Of a stretch of 36,333 nucleotides of DNA, positions 20,076 to 31,020 are shown piece after piece. The stretch spans positions 2,103 through 38,435 of the forward strand of contig FN648812.1 in the NCBI GenBank assembly GCA_000310025.1. Direction: 5' to 3'. The translations under genes and the position numbers were made by a program. The DNA comes from Ectocarpus siliculosus. Taxonomy: Eukaryota > Sar > Phaeophyceae > Ectocarpales > Ectocarpaceae. The stretch's first letter is position 1; each line of letters begins with the position of its first letter. The notes under the pieces are model-generated. The model saw only the letters and a program-made list of their open reading frames with translations, did no database searches and was not told the DNA's origin.

Positions 20076-21970
20076 TACCCATTCGAGATACACCCACAGT
20101 CGAACGGGATGTGGTGGAGTCTTTGCAGTGAGTGGGGGGAAAACCGGCTGGGTACTGGACGCATTTCGAGTCGAGCTATGTCTATACACAGATGATTTAT
20201 ATCAGTGATACCAGCTGGTGCCAAGTACAAAAACATCTGTAAGCTAGCCTACATCTTGCAATACATCCCCTGTAGTTCTCTACACTGGGTCAACGACAAA
20301 GGTATCGGGGAGAAACCCTCCGTCATGTCGCGTGTTGTAAAATGTAACCTTCAACCTTCACAGGGAACACGGCGCAGTGTCTTTGTGACAACTTGCTAAT
20401 AGTCCGTTAGATAAGATTTTAACCTGCAACTTTGGAAGTGGCGTTGATGGACGGGGACCTGCCTTAGAATTGCCTCGTCGGTCTAGAGTAACGAAGAACC
20501 TTGCTCCTGTAGACAGTGTATGACCCATAAAATATATCGACAGCAAAGGTGATCAACCCCCGTGGCCAACTCACCTGACTCGGCCTGGCTCATGGTCGTC
20601 CCCGGGGTGCTTCACAGCTCGCGTGGATGAGCAACGCCTGATGGCTCTCTTGCAGCGCTGCAGCAGCGCGGATGAAGCTGCGGAACAATTGATAGTTTCC
20701 CGGAGAGGGACGTTGAGTCGAAAATCAGGGAAGATGGCGACAGGTACACCGCACAACACAAATACGAACGCTGTACACAGCAGTAGGGTCGCGGTGCTGT
20801 CAGCAATCACAACACACACATACACGAACGAGCTGGGTGTTTTGAAATCTTCGGAGATTGCGGAGATCAGGCAGGGGCCCTCAGATGGTGAGGGCAGACG
20901 GGGGGGGTACAAGACGGCGGGGGTACAACAGGTCAAAACATCGATAGCTTCCGCAGGGCCCCGTTCGGTCAAGCTTGCCAAGACGCACGACCTCCACCAT
21001 CACCACATCGTAGCGCCCGTGCTGGTGGGAGCGATGGAACCAGATCACGGGATACGTCCCGCCAACGACAGCATGCTGGAAGGGAGAATCGACAACGGAA
21101 TGAATGCAGAATGCCGGACCTAATCTGATCGGAGATATGGTCGTGCGGACGGATACATGTCTTCTAAAGTTGCTCGTTGTGGGCGTGCCTTTTCATCTTT
21201 TCATGCTACCGGCTGCCGAAGCGTAACAGATTCGAAACCCCTTGGAAGCGTTAAGAGAAAGCCGGGACGGATCCTGTAGAGGACTGAACCCGTGTCACTC
21301 CCATCTCTTCCCGCCTTTTTTTGCTGGAGTCGCAAGTTGAGCGGAGAGAGGGAAAGCTGGTGGTTTTGGAAGAGGGCACAAACGGATCGTACCTCGGCTG
21401 CTGGCTCTTTTCGGAGAACGGCCGCCGATCGATCCTGCTGTTGACTGAGAGGACAAGAAGCAAGATCGTGCGCGAGAGAGGAGCGAAAGCGAGAGGGGCA
21501 AGAAGCAGGTACGGGAGTGCGTGTTTGTTTGTGCTGTTGTGAGGGGAGGAGGGAAGTGCACACACCCAACAGATAGACTCGATGGGGAGGAGCGCGCCCG
21601 GGCGTTTGGAGTTTGCCGGTGTGCGCAGTGCATGTCTATCAACATGTTCGGCGACGGGCCACGCCGTGGATGCGCTCTGCTCGCACACAAGGCCGCTGGC
21701 GGAAAGAGCATGATCATCCCACAAAGCATGGTTGCTGTTTGATCTGGAGCCAAGTCGACCCTCGGATTCTCTCTCGTTGTGGCTACGGTACACGCACAGA
21801 TGAGTATCCCTTGCTCCATGCAGCTGCTGCTCAGGCTGGTCACACGCGAAAGAGAGGTAGATAGATAGATCACCGCGTGAGCCATGAAAGCTCTTGGCCT
21901 CCAAGGGACAGCTTTATTGCCCGACCCGATTTTCCCTCCTTGGGTCGTGTGAGTCAGATTATTCAAGACC

Positions 21971-22395
21971 CAGACACAGGATTTGCGCCACGGCACTCTG
22001 TGGTTTTCCCTCTAGCCAAGAGCTTCCAACAGCGGCATAGCTGCCGATTGTGGGGCAACTCCGTTGGGGACATGTGGGCAACGAAGAAATGTGCATTGGC
22101 CAGCCACTAAAGCCGCGCCTCCTACCGCTTTCATGCCCTACACAGGCGAGAGAATAATGAGGTGGTTTCCGGCGTGGCCGATGCTGCTTCTACTGGTGGC
22201 TATCACGCTGCTGCCTTTTGCGGACGCCTTCAAGGGCCACGGGATGCTGCGGCTTTAGTGGCTGGGCAATGTACATTTCTTCGTTGCCCACATGTCCCCA
22301 CCGGAGTTGCCCCACAATCGGCAGCTGTGCCGCTTGTTGGAAGCTCTTGGCTAGAGGGAAAACCACAGAGTGCCGTGGCGCAAATCCTGTGTCTG
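21971..22395. repeat. Fold-back inverted repeat around the start of gene 3 (arms about 145-148 bp)
   Basis: The arm 21971-22117 (cagacacagg ... taaagccgc) recurs as its reverse complement at 22248-22395 with only a few mismatches. The 130-bp loop between them carries the ATG and signal peptide of gene 3. The left arm is the normal upstream sequence present in every unit; the right arm is new and replaces the rest of exon 1. The junction shows a shared gcggc, consistent with microhomology-mediated template switching. Confidence 0.9.
22157..22258 (+). pseudogene. Gene 3, exon 1 truncated after the signal peptide
   Basis: The frame keeps the signal peptide with ADA/FKGHGMLR, then runs into the inverted arm and stops at TAG 22256-22258 after 33 codons. 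Leucine to phenylalanine and glutamine to histidine changes are present. The normal donor and the following 50 codons are gone. Unless an unseen splice rescues it, gene 3 makes at most a signal peptide from this start. Confidence 0.75.
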
Positions 22396-22509
22396 CCAGT
22401 TTCTCGTGGGTGATCAACGATGGTTGGCGCGGACTACCCATTGTTTTGCTCTCTTACACCGCCTTCGCCATGTTCGCCCGCTGCGTCACCTTCCCATTGC
22501 GTGCTACAG

Positions 22510-22731
22510 GCAATCGACGAGGCGAGTCCCATGCCCTTGTGCGACGAGCCTGGAGCATGCGTGGTGGCGACCTTGTCGTCCGTGACCCCCGTCGACCTCA
22601 CCCAGATGGTCGATCGCGCTTTTCTGGCCGAGACTAACATGGTCCGGCAGGTATCCCAACTGCACCGCATCGTGCGCGAGTGGGAAGCCGAGCAGGCTTC
22701 GATAGTGGACGTTGCGGACGACAAGAAGCAC
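22510..22731 (+). CDS. Gene 3, divergent exon 5: EPGAC-motif exon (74 codons)
   Basis: The acceptor gcgtgctacag and donor CAC/gtgaga match those of exon 5 in gene 2, and the phase is 0 at both ends. It begins AIDEASPMPLCDEPGACVVA, then TLSSVTPVDLTQMVDRAFLA, and ends EQASIVDVADDKKH. The C-terminal third is unlike gene 2, and the surrounding introns are also divergent, whereas sequence beyond about 23090 returns to near identity. The open frame and splice sites survive although the 5' exons are missing, so it may still be used from another promoter or may be recently orphaned. Confidence 0.55.
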
Positions 22732-22902
22732 GTGAGAGCCGGAATATCCGCGGTGTACATTTTGTTTTTCTAGAAAGGTGCATCCCCTTTTGGGAGGTAG
22801 TTGGGCTGTGAACACGGAAGGCGTTCGCGTTAGTTGGCCCAGTACGGATGCTAGAAGGTAATGAGCGGAAACCGGGACGGTTTTTCATGCGAAGGCAAAC
22901 AA

Positions 22903-22904
22903 CC

Positions 22905-22960
<56 letters not shown>
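22903..22960. repeat. CAA microsatellite with CAT interruptions in gene 3
   Basis: This is a run of about 19 triplets, mostly CAA, followed by a C tract. It lies in the divergent block after exon 5 and has no counterpart in gene 2. Confidence 0.9.
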
Positions 22961-23182
22961 CCCCCCCGGCGATTCGAGTTTGTTGAACGGCATAGGCGGT
23001 GCTATTCGTTGGCGAAATTTCCGGAGCATCATAGGCACGGTTGATGTTGCCCAGAACTGCTGTCGAACACGCATCGTCTCGTGACAGAGACAGACGAGAA
23101 CTGCACCACTCCTTTGCAGCGTTTTCGCTCAGCTAACCCTTCCCCTCCCTGCCCCTCCGACCCCACCCTTTTTTGATACCAG

Positions 23183-23268
23183 TTCGGGTTCTGGAGCCTC
23201 ATGTTCTTGGTCCAGAAGGCAGGGTGGCGTTCGTGGAACTACAGCGTGCCTGTTGCCATGCCTGTCAG
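23183..23268 (+). CDS. Gene 3, candidate exon 6
   Basis: It matches 12616-12701: same acceptor and donor, reading FGFWSLMFLVQKAGWRSWNY, then SVPVAMPV. A possible micro-exon 7 follows at 23351-23382, with arginine replacing leucine. Confidence 0.4.
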
Positions 23269-23517
23269 GTATGCTTCGGTCATGTTCTTTGTGCATGGCA
23301 GTGTTCTTCTTCGGAAGGTCGTTTCTTCGGACGATACGTTTCCCCGTCAGCTCAGAGTTCATCGCGTTTGCCCAACGGTTGGGTGGATGGCGAGAGCCAT
23401 GCCATTGGTGTTGACGTTACCCGCGATTTTGGAAAAATCGGTGCTCAGCCATCATTCAGGGAGAAGATTACCTGCCATCACAGGAGTTCCGTTTCAACAG
23501 TATTTTCTGTTCTGCAG

Positions 23518-23634
23518 ATGAGCGATTGCTTGATTCATTCTCAGCGTCGCTGCCAAATATGTCCTCATGACCTTCTGTGGGTTGACGTGTGGCACAGCGT
23601 GTTCGTAAACTGGGTACGGACGAACGCTGTTTCG
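23518..23634 (+). CDS. Gene 3, candidate exon 8
   Basis: It matches 12951-13067, beginning MSDCLIHSQRRCQICPHD. One of the clustered cysteines is lost (C to R) and a lysine becomes isoleucine. The donor gtatga is intact. Confidence 0.4.
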
Positions 23635-23765
23635 GTATGAGTTTCGCCGTTTGTTTATGGAGCTCTCATCGATGCGCATTTACATATTCGACCGTGACTA
23701 CTGTAGACTTGATTCTGCTGCCACCGGTGTGCGTATTGTTTCAACATTCATGACGGCTGATCCAG

Positions 23766-23897
23766 GAACTGGTCGATGACGGCGCTGTGCAGCGGGCTGA
23801 GCTGCTGCTGGCTGGTGATGACCCTCTGCCGGCGTTCGCGGCTGTTCGCCGGAGCTGTGTCCAACCACGAGGAGGAGAGGAGGAGGTGGCAGACTGA
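23766..23897 (+). CDS. Gene 3, candidate exon 9 in the phase-0 frame
   Basis: It equals 13202-13333 with G to E at the first residue and T to A in the LPTFAAV segment. The TGA at 23895-23897 is in the same place. The overlap with the coiled-coil frame is the same. Confidence 0.3.
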   Translation, partial: ELVDDGAVQRAELLLAGDDPLPAFAAVRRSCVQPRGGEEEVAD

Positions 23898-25080
23898 GGC
23901 CGATATTGCCACCGCCGCCGCCGTCGCCGCGTCAGGGAAGAAGATGGAGGACAAGATGCAGCTGGTCTTCCAGAGCCAGCTCGAGGAGGAGATGGGGAGG
24001 TGGCAGACTGAGGCCGATATTGCCACCACCGCCGCCGCCGCCGCGTCCGGGGAGAAGATGGAAAAGAAGATGCAGCTGGTCGTCCAGAGCCAGCTCGAGG
24101 AGGAGAGGAGGAGGTGGCAGACAGAGGCCGATATTGCCACCGCCGCCGCCATCGCCGCGTCAGAGGAGAAGATGAAGCTCGTCTTCCAGAGCCAGCTCGA
24201 CGAGGAGAGGGGAAAGGCCAAGCAGTTGTTCGAGAGCGTCATCGCGGACTCCCAAAAGGAGGCGGTTCTGGCCATCGGGAAGATGGTCCAGGACAACAGG
24301 GAGGCAAAGGACGGCAAGTGAAAAAATATGCTCGACGGCGTTGAGGCCAGGCTTCTCGGTCGCGTGGAGCACGAGCTTGGTGACACGCCTTCCACCATCG
24401 CCTCCCTCCGCGCAGGCGTCCTCCAGCTGAAGAAGCAAGCTGCCGACATGCCTACTGCCATGGAGAAGGCGGTGATGGACGAGATATTCCGCCTCGGCAC
24501 CGAACAGCTCGAAATGGGGCAAGTCAAGCTGGCTGACGAGATGGCAACAGTGCAGCAGGATATCCAGGACATCCAGGAGGGTCTCACGGCCAAGCTCAAC
24601 GACCTCAAGAACAACGCGGACGCCCTCGGAGCTGGCCTCTTGAAGGTCCAGAACAAGACCTTGGCTGACCGCCAGTTGCCGAAAGTCCTGCACAAGATGA
24701 ACGAGAGGGCGGAGGAGTCCGCCAGGGTGTGGGGCAAAGAGTCCGAGCTAGGCCCACACTTCGCCCATTGGAAGGTCGGCAAGCAGCTACCCAAGGCAGG
24801 CGGGGGTGGCGACGACGACGGGCGCGAGGAGGAGGCGGGCGGAAACCTCTCGGGGCCGTCCCAGCAGGAGGGGGAGCAGAAGGAGGAGGCGGGCGGCCAA
24901 CCCTCAGGGCCGCCGCAAGAGGAGGAGGGGGGGGGGGAGCGCAGGAAGACCAGGAGGGGAAAACGCGGGGTCAAGGCAAAGAAGGAAAAGAAGCCGGTGG
25001 GAGAGGGAGAGGGAGATGACAGCAGTGACGGGATGTCCGGGGGAGGGGAGGGGGGACAGGGCTTCTCCGCGGGCACCTAG
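23776..25080 (+). pseudogene. Gene 3, long coiled-coil ORF interrupted by an in-frame TGA
   Basis: The frame is open for 181 codons, hits TGA at 24319-24321, and continues in the same frame to TAG at 25078-25080. It has three WQTEA repeats instead of two. It also has a 104-codon block absent from genes 1 and 2 that includes ERGKAKQLFESVIADS before the stop and LDGVEARLLGRVEHELGD after it. An ATG at 24328, seven bases after the stop, could start a separate 250-residue product. The C-terminal part (KVLHKMNERAEESARVWGKE and the acidic/basic tail) is as well kept as in genes 1 and 2. It is either a nonsense-mutated copy, a readthrough case, or two products. Confidence 0.65.
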
Positions 25081-26530
25081 AGCGGCAGCGGGTTGTTGTT
25101 GTTGTTGTTTTTTTTTTTGTTCTTGGCAGTAATCTTGCTCTCGAAGGCGTTGAGCGATGTGTCGGTTCATCCGACCCTTTGCCCGCCTGAGGTGATGCGG
25201 TTTACTGTCAAGCCGTGGAAACGAAACAGTTGTACAGCTATGGCTCGGGTCCACTAATGGGTTTGCTTTCGACGGATGTGGCACGGATTACTATGTACTT
25301 CGTACTTTAGATGTCCTTGGTGCCTATCCCCGATGGTGCATTCCCATGAACGGCAAAAACTCGAGCCCATGTACAACTAGATTGTTTCCACGATCAACGA
25401 CTTTTTTTCCTCGTTGCCCGGTTTGCGTTTTTTTTCTCGGGCAAATCGGGCCAATCGGGCAAATGCATATATTTTTTTCATGCCTCGCTTCTCGCTGAAG
25501 GGTGTAGCGGCGAGAGGAGCATTGCGGTTCCAGCGTGCGTCTATGAGTCGATCTCAACAATTTAATTGTGGGGAGGCGTGCCTGCGGGCTCCTTCTTGTG
25601 TGCCTCGTTGATGCTGCATTTCGTGCCAAACCGCAGGGGTCACGTGGTGTTGGCTTGCTTTTTGCTTGCACGCATGGGTTTTAGCAGAGGTAGTCTACCC
25701 GATTGTTGTGCTGCCAGAATTTTGTGGTAATTGTTTTTTGCTCCGGCCCTTGGTCGGCAGTGTGACAAGGAATACAATCTAAGTGTGTCTCATGAAACAT
25801 TCAAGGAAACAAGAATGATGACCAAAGTAATCATCCAGGCCAAATAAATGCATGTACATACTTCAAGCGAGCGGCTCGAAGATTGAGTGGACAGTACTCA
25901 CGGACCAAGCTTGCGATGGAACTGGCGTGCAATGTCCGTGCTGCCTCTGCAGGGCGTGCGTGCTGTCGCCCACTAGACCTGGGCTTCACCGTTGTGGCGC
26001 CGGTGATTCATGATCGCTGTGTGCCAAGAATGGTGACTGTCGTGTGATCCCAAGGTTGTCCTTGACCTGTCTCATGATGGTACAATGAGGTGACCCCGAG
26101 GAAAACATAAGTGCTGATACTTCGAGTTTGTCTCCCTCCCAGTCCCTTGCGCTAATCACGACAGGTTGGTTACATTTGGACCAGTTTTAGTTTGCTCTTT
26201 CCATTACACTTTCAACGAGGCCACCACAGGCAGGCACCGCAAGCGCAAAATGACACCGGAAGAATGAAAAAAACAAAAGGGCGGTCCTGAAGCCTTCGGC
26301 AAACATATCCCTGCAACGGTAGACTGAAAAATACATACCATGGTATATGATTACCCTTCAAAGATCGCGCCGGATCAGTTACTGGTATCACTGCCGAAAT
26401 GACTCTGTCAAATCACCCACCTCCTCCAGGCTTATCTACGCCCCGTAGGCGACCACACGAACATGCACGCCGAAACGAACGCCGCAATACCTACACACGA
26501 ACATCAACACCCCGAGAAGGAAGCACGTTC

Positions 26531-27016
26531 CTAGCAGCGGAATACTCCAGACCTAGATTGAGCACGGCAAACAGCAACCAGTCTCTGCCTTCCTACGTTT
26601 CCGTCCGCAAGTTGGGGGATCCCTGGGCCGTGGCAGCTGAACTTGCAATGCTGAGCGTACACGTCGGGATCCCGGCCGCAGTACCCCCTCCGCGAGTCGA
26701 ACTCCCGCGCCGAGAGCACCGACACCCTCCCCAGCAGGAACGCATCGGAAGCCTCCACCTTCTGCCACCCCTGCCCGCCGACGGTGCGCGTTCCAGCGGC
26801 GGTGCCTCCCCTCTCCTCCGCGAGCACGACCTTCTTGAGCTCTCGCGCGCGCCTCGCCCTGCCCCCTGGAGACGGAGCTGGCCGACGACGGGCTGGCGAA
26901 ATAACCGCCGCTTCCGCGAACGACGACGTGCAGAACGCCTCCGCCCAAAGCGCCGCCCCCGCCGCCGGCGCGCGAGGTGGAAGAGGAAGGATACCACCCC
27001 CGACTCCGGCCCACAT
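26531..27016 (-). pseudogene. Possible decayed minus-strand coding region, unit C (most continuous copy)
   Basis: Here the stop seen in A and B is absent, and the frame runs from RNAAEEERASVRQLCSDLRR through MWAGVGGGILPLPPRAPAAG to WQKVEASDAFLLGR and YCGRDPDVYAQHCKFSCHG. Upstream on the minus strand a TAG closes the frame near 27110. The difference arises from a short replacement near 26990-27005. No family is recognised, and coding status is uncertain because GC-rich DNA here is open on both strands. Confidence 0.25.
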
Positions 27017-29464
27017 GTCTCTCCTCAGATCGGAGCACAGCTGCCGGACCGACGCCCTCTCTTCCTCGGCGGCGTTCCGGGGGGCGTCGGGGACCCTGGC
27101 TCGCGTCTAGGGTCGTGCCGAGGGCCTTGCTGAAACTGCAGGCACCGCACCTCCGACAGCTTCCCCAGCACACACACCAGCGGAACACGATGCTCTTGGT
27201 CCGTTGCAGCTGGGCTTGAAGCTTGGTTCCTCTTCGTTTTCTCGCCTGCTTTTGGGACGGAAAGCCAAGCGCAGTCTGGGGGAGGGGGGGGGTGTTGACC
27301 ATTGAGGGGCATCAACATCATCTCAGGGCCGCGGGGACGTTGTTGCTTGGTAGGTTGTGCAAGGAACGGAGGTGCGGTGGGGACAACGTGCGCCTACGCC
27401 TATGGGACCTGGACTGTGGACGGTCCATCATAAGCAACAGGGATCGGTGGGCACGTGCAAGCAAACGACAACGTTACACCTTTACGCAAGAATACGAGAA
27501 CGTGGGGGAACCTTTCGAACTTCAGCTTCGAGCCCAACACGCCAAGCCCCCCCGCGAGACAAGAAAAAGATTGCAAAGGTGGCGCGCGAGAGAGAGGAAG
27601 GCAGTGACCCCGTGACATAAACAAGACAACTAGATACCTATGCACCGAAGGATAGCACAGTGTGTCGAGAGGATACGATCACGGGAGACCAGGGGTAGGG
27701 GGCTAGATCGCTCAACGCCGGCATATGCTGTACACGTCTCCGGGCCGTAGTCGTATGAATGCGGTCATGAGAACCGAACCAAACCAATAAACATGCCATG
27801 GTAGAACCAATGTGAACTCTTGGGTTTGTGCGCGACACAGACAAGCATCGAATCCTGATCTTCGATGATTCTTGCCGCCAACCGGTTCGTGAGAGACAAA
27901 CTCTCACATTGTTCCATCGTATCCATGCCCCAAGCCACCATACGTGCGCCCACTCCCGCCTTCTTCGAGCCAAACTCTGCTCAATCCTGGCCAGGTGCCA
28001 GACAATCAAACAGGTCACCGGCAGACTGCGTGCGCGGCGGTGCGCAGACAACGAGCACGCGCAGAGAGAAACAAAGAAGGTTAGCTTCGACATATTCGGG
28101 CAGATGGTGGTCTGTGCCTCAAGGTATTCCCCGGTCATTTCTCGCAGAAACAGTCTTCTTGTTTTCATCGTTGTCCTTGTTGCCGTAATCGAAACCTTCA
28201 CACAAAAGCAAGCGGGTCTCTCTCTGCTCCGTACCTTCTGACACCAGTACCGATCCAACCCTCCTGTGGTCACAGGCCTCCTATCCCACAAAAGGGTGGG
28301 TACACACTTTCATGCGGTATTTGGGGTGTACGGCCTCCGACGGCTATTTTGTAACGTAGGTTACGAGGCATACGTAGTTCGACCTCAGGGTGACGATGAA
28401 CAAATGTGAACGGCCAGGGCTTGCTCGACTGGAGAGCTGAAGAGTGACAAATGACAACAAAATGGTGCTGCTGGTGCTCACCCACTGCCGTGCCGGCCAC
28501 GCATTTGTTAGTCTGGTCCATGCTGCCCGTCAGCGACCCTAAGAATCCTCCTAGCGATGCCGCTGCCTCCTCTTCTCCGCCGCCACCACCACCACCACCA
28601 TCACTATTACAAAACCTGATTTCACTCCTCTACGCAGGGCGTGGCCGTGGAGGCGTTGGCACATCCGAAGTATTGCTGCATGCCGAAGAATATAAGACTG
28701 CGGCGGCAGCGGCGGCGGTACCTGTGTCCGGAGGCACCCGACAAATGGAAAAGGCAAATGGAGGATCGAGGCCAAAGATCCTAAAATACGACAATACAAC
28801 AGTGAAGAACAGCGTACTGTACTGTACTGTACCGTACTGTACCGTACCGTACGCTTGCATGATCCATTGGTCCGAATGAACCGATGAACCGCATTGAGGC
28901 GACGAAGGGACAGAGGCATTGCGCTCAAGAAGTGGCGCTGAAACTAAACTAGTGTAGTGCCATCACCCGGAGGCCGACAACATGGAGGCTAGTATAGCAG
29001 TGAGTCGGGACTTAAAAGCCCGAGTCGATGCCTGACCAATCTTTAGTGCCCGGGAGGCGTACCAGTAAATTACCTGGATATACACCACCGGTGCATGCAA
29101 TGCCCTCAAGCAACATCTCGACAAAGACAACACTCTTGTGAGTGAAAGATGACAAGAAGCGGGAGAAGAACGCGATCAGGCCCCCAGCCAACCGGCCACA
29201 GAAAAAAAACAAAACACACACACACACCCGCAACGTGCCCCAAACATAAACACGCCAGCGTAACTCGGCTAAATAGCTTACGGCAGCAACAGGATACCCA
29301 GCGAGGACCGAGCCACCTCCACCCTGTTGTTGTTGATGTTGTGCCAACCTAACGATGCTCTCACCTGGATCCGCTGCTGTGGGCATCAGCATGAGGCGCC
29401 CACCCCCCGGCAGATTGACGACCCCCGCCTCCTTCGTCCCTGCCAGGTACCATCCAAAGGATCT

Positions 29465-29465
<1 letters not shown>

Positions 29466-29503
<38 letters not shown>
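29466..29503. repeat. CAG microsatellite, about 12-13 units, unit C
   Basis: This is the same locus as 5473-5495 and 18481-18521, with intermediate length. Confidence 0.9.
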
Positions 29504-29504
<1 letters not shown>

Positions 29505-30726
29505 GCGGAAGTGTGAACAAGTGAATGGAGGAGCACAGGATTCACAGCAGCGGCTCTCCTGCTACGTACAATAGTTCCGTAGCGCTGTGGTGCAAATATC
29601 CCCCAAGTAGCAGTGCTGCTGGTTCGTAATAGGGAAAGCTCAAGGGGTGACCATGGTGGAGATGTAGACTGTCGCACAGCGGTAGCAAACGGGGGTTGAG
29701 CAATGGCAGCGGCAGCACCGGCAGCAGCAGCTGGAGCGGGACATGAGCGGGTGTGGCATCTGTGAGTGAGTGAGTTTAGCAGGGAAGGCAGACACAAACC
29801 AACCAACGACAAGTTCCCTGGGGGCGTTCGACCGATAATGCAGGCAGGAAAGAGAGCAAAACGAGCGGCAGGCATACGGAGAGCCATGCGGAAATCGGCC
29901 CTGCCTCGCGTGCGACTCCGCAGCCTGGTCGCGAAAATATCAAGAAGCACGTCGAAAGGTGTAGACAGAAGAGGAGGCGGGATAAAAATATACACACCCT
30001 CAAAACATGCTTCCGGTCGTGTGATTGTCGATAAACAGCGGTAAGAGCGTAGCGTAAATGGTCTCATGGTTCACGGAGGCGACCAAGTGCTGCGTTGTCA
30101 AAGCCAGTTCCACCTGCAGTGGCATAGGCAAAGCATTTTATTGGGAAAAATTGCACTTGTTGTTGACCCATCACCGAACCAATATTCAGGCCAGCGGGTG
30201 TAAACGCCATGTTTACTGGGACTGCAGCAGTGTGGAGTGGTGCTTATGTCAAGCAACTCTGCGCCTGCTTTTGGCTGATTCCCATGAATCAAACCCACGC
30301 CGATATGAATGGCAATGGCCGTGAACATGCCACCGTTGTCAGATCTTGGTATCCTTACCAATGAGGTTTTGTTCGATTATTCTGAACCCTTGGGAGACTT
30401 TCGTGCATGACCAGCTGTTGTGATGATCACCGGAAATCAATGTGATGCGATGCTATCTTTCACGAACACAAATCAAGAACAAATCGACAACACAAGTACA
30501 TTGGACTTTCAGAAGAAGACTACTGCTGTACTGTAGTCTTCTAGCCCTTATACTCTGCAAAGCAGTACATGGGTTGTCCTCTTTGGGGTATAGTTTCGTA
30601 ATTGCGTCACAGATGGCAATGTCTCCCCCCAGAGAGAAGAGTAACTCTCACGATGCCCCAACCGTGAGCCAGCTCTATGTAACTCAAACCTTAGGGAAAA
30701 TAAATATACAGACAGAAAAGCTACCC

Positions 30727-31020
30727 TGTTTGTGGTACTTGGATATGAGTCCGATCTGTGCATCCTCTGTGGGGGATACGCGGATGGGAAGTATGGGTGT
30801 GAGGGTATGTACACAGCGGTGTGCTCCCGGCACTTGCCTGAGGGGCTTGCGTGTTGAATACCAGCTTGCCTGAGGGGCTTGCGTGTCGAATACCAGCTTG
30901 CCTGAGGGGCTTGCGTGACGAATATATACAATACATGGTCCTTTTTTATCAGCTGTTCCTGGGATAACATAGTCCCCAGTCTCAACACCACAGACCGCTG
31001 AGGGCGGCAGTGCACTAACA
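30727..31020. mobile_element. Solo LTR, 294 bp, unit C copy
   Basis: It is the same insertion as 19746-20075, with TGTT...AACA ends. The left target site is TACCC (30722-30726) and the right one is TGCCC (31021-31025), one substitution from a perfect duplication. It lacks 36 bp present in the B copy and keeps three 32-bp subrepeats. The shared site shows that it was inserted once and then copied with the unit. Confidence 0.85.

Larger units (their letters stand above)
14091..22156. other. Spacer of unit B: 3' UTR plus intergenic DNA, no supported gene
   Basis: This 8.1-kb stretch has no gene I can support. It parallels 1052-8833 with many small indels. AATAAA at 14851-14856 is a possible polyadenylation signal. 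It also holds a possible minus-strand remnant (15538-16318), a TGTAC tract (17829-17869), a CAG tract (18481-18521) and the solo LTR (19746-20075). A 217-residue minus-strand frame (16653-17306) is open in B and C but is not maintained at this length in A. Confidence 0.6.
13040..23606. repeat. Tandem macro-repeat unit B (10,567 bp, internally deleted)
   Basis: This is the second copy of the macro-repeat. It is about 2.5 kb shorter than A because the region from the middle of exon 1 through exon 4 of the modular gene is missing and is replaced by an inverted duplication (right arm from 22248) plus a divergent block (about 22398-23090). It carries a 330-bp solo LTR at 19746-20075. Confidence 0.95.

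Noticed and set aside
23748-25076. 442-residue minus-strand open frame opposite the gene 3 coiled coil
   Set aside because: It is Pro/Ser/Cys-rich shadow of a GC-rich repeat ORF. The plus strand has the heptad-like repeats and sensible composition, and the same shadow exists behind genes 1 and 2.
29012-30067. 351-residue minus-strand open frame with poly-Cys or poly-Leu run
   Set aside because: It exists only because of the CAG tract and a one-base deletion in C. The frame is shorter and broken in A and B.
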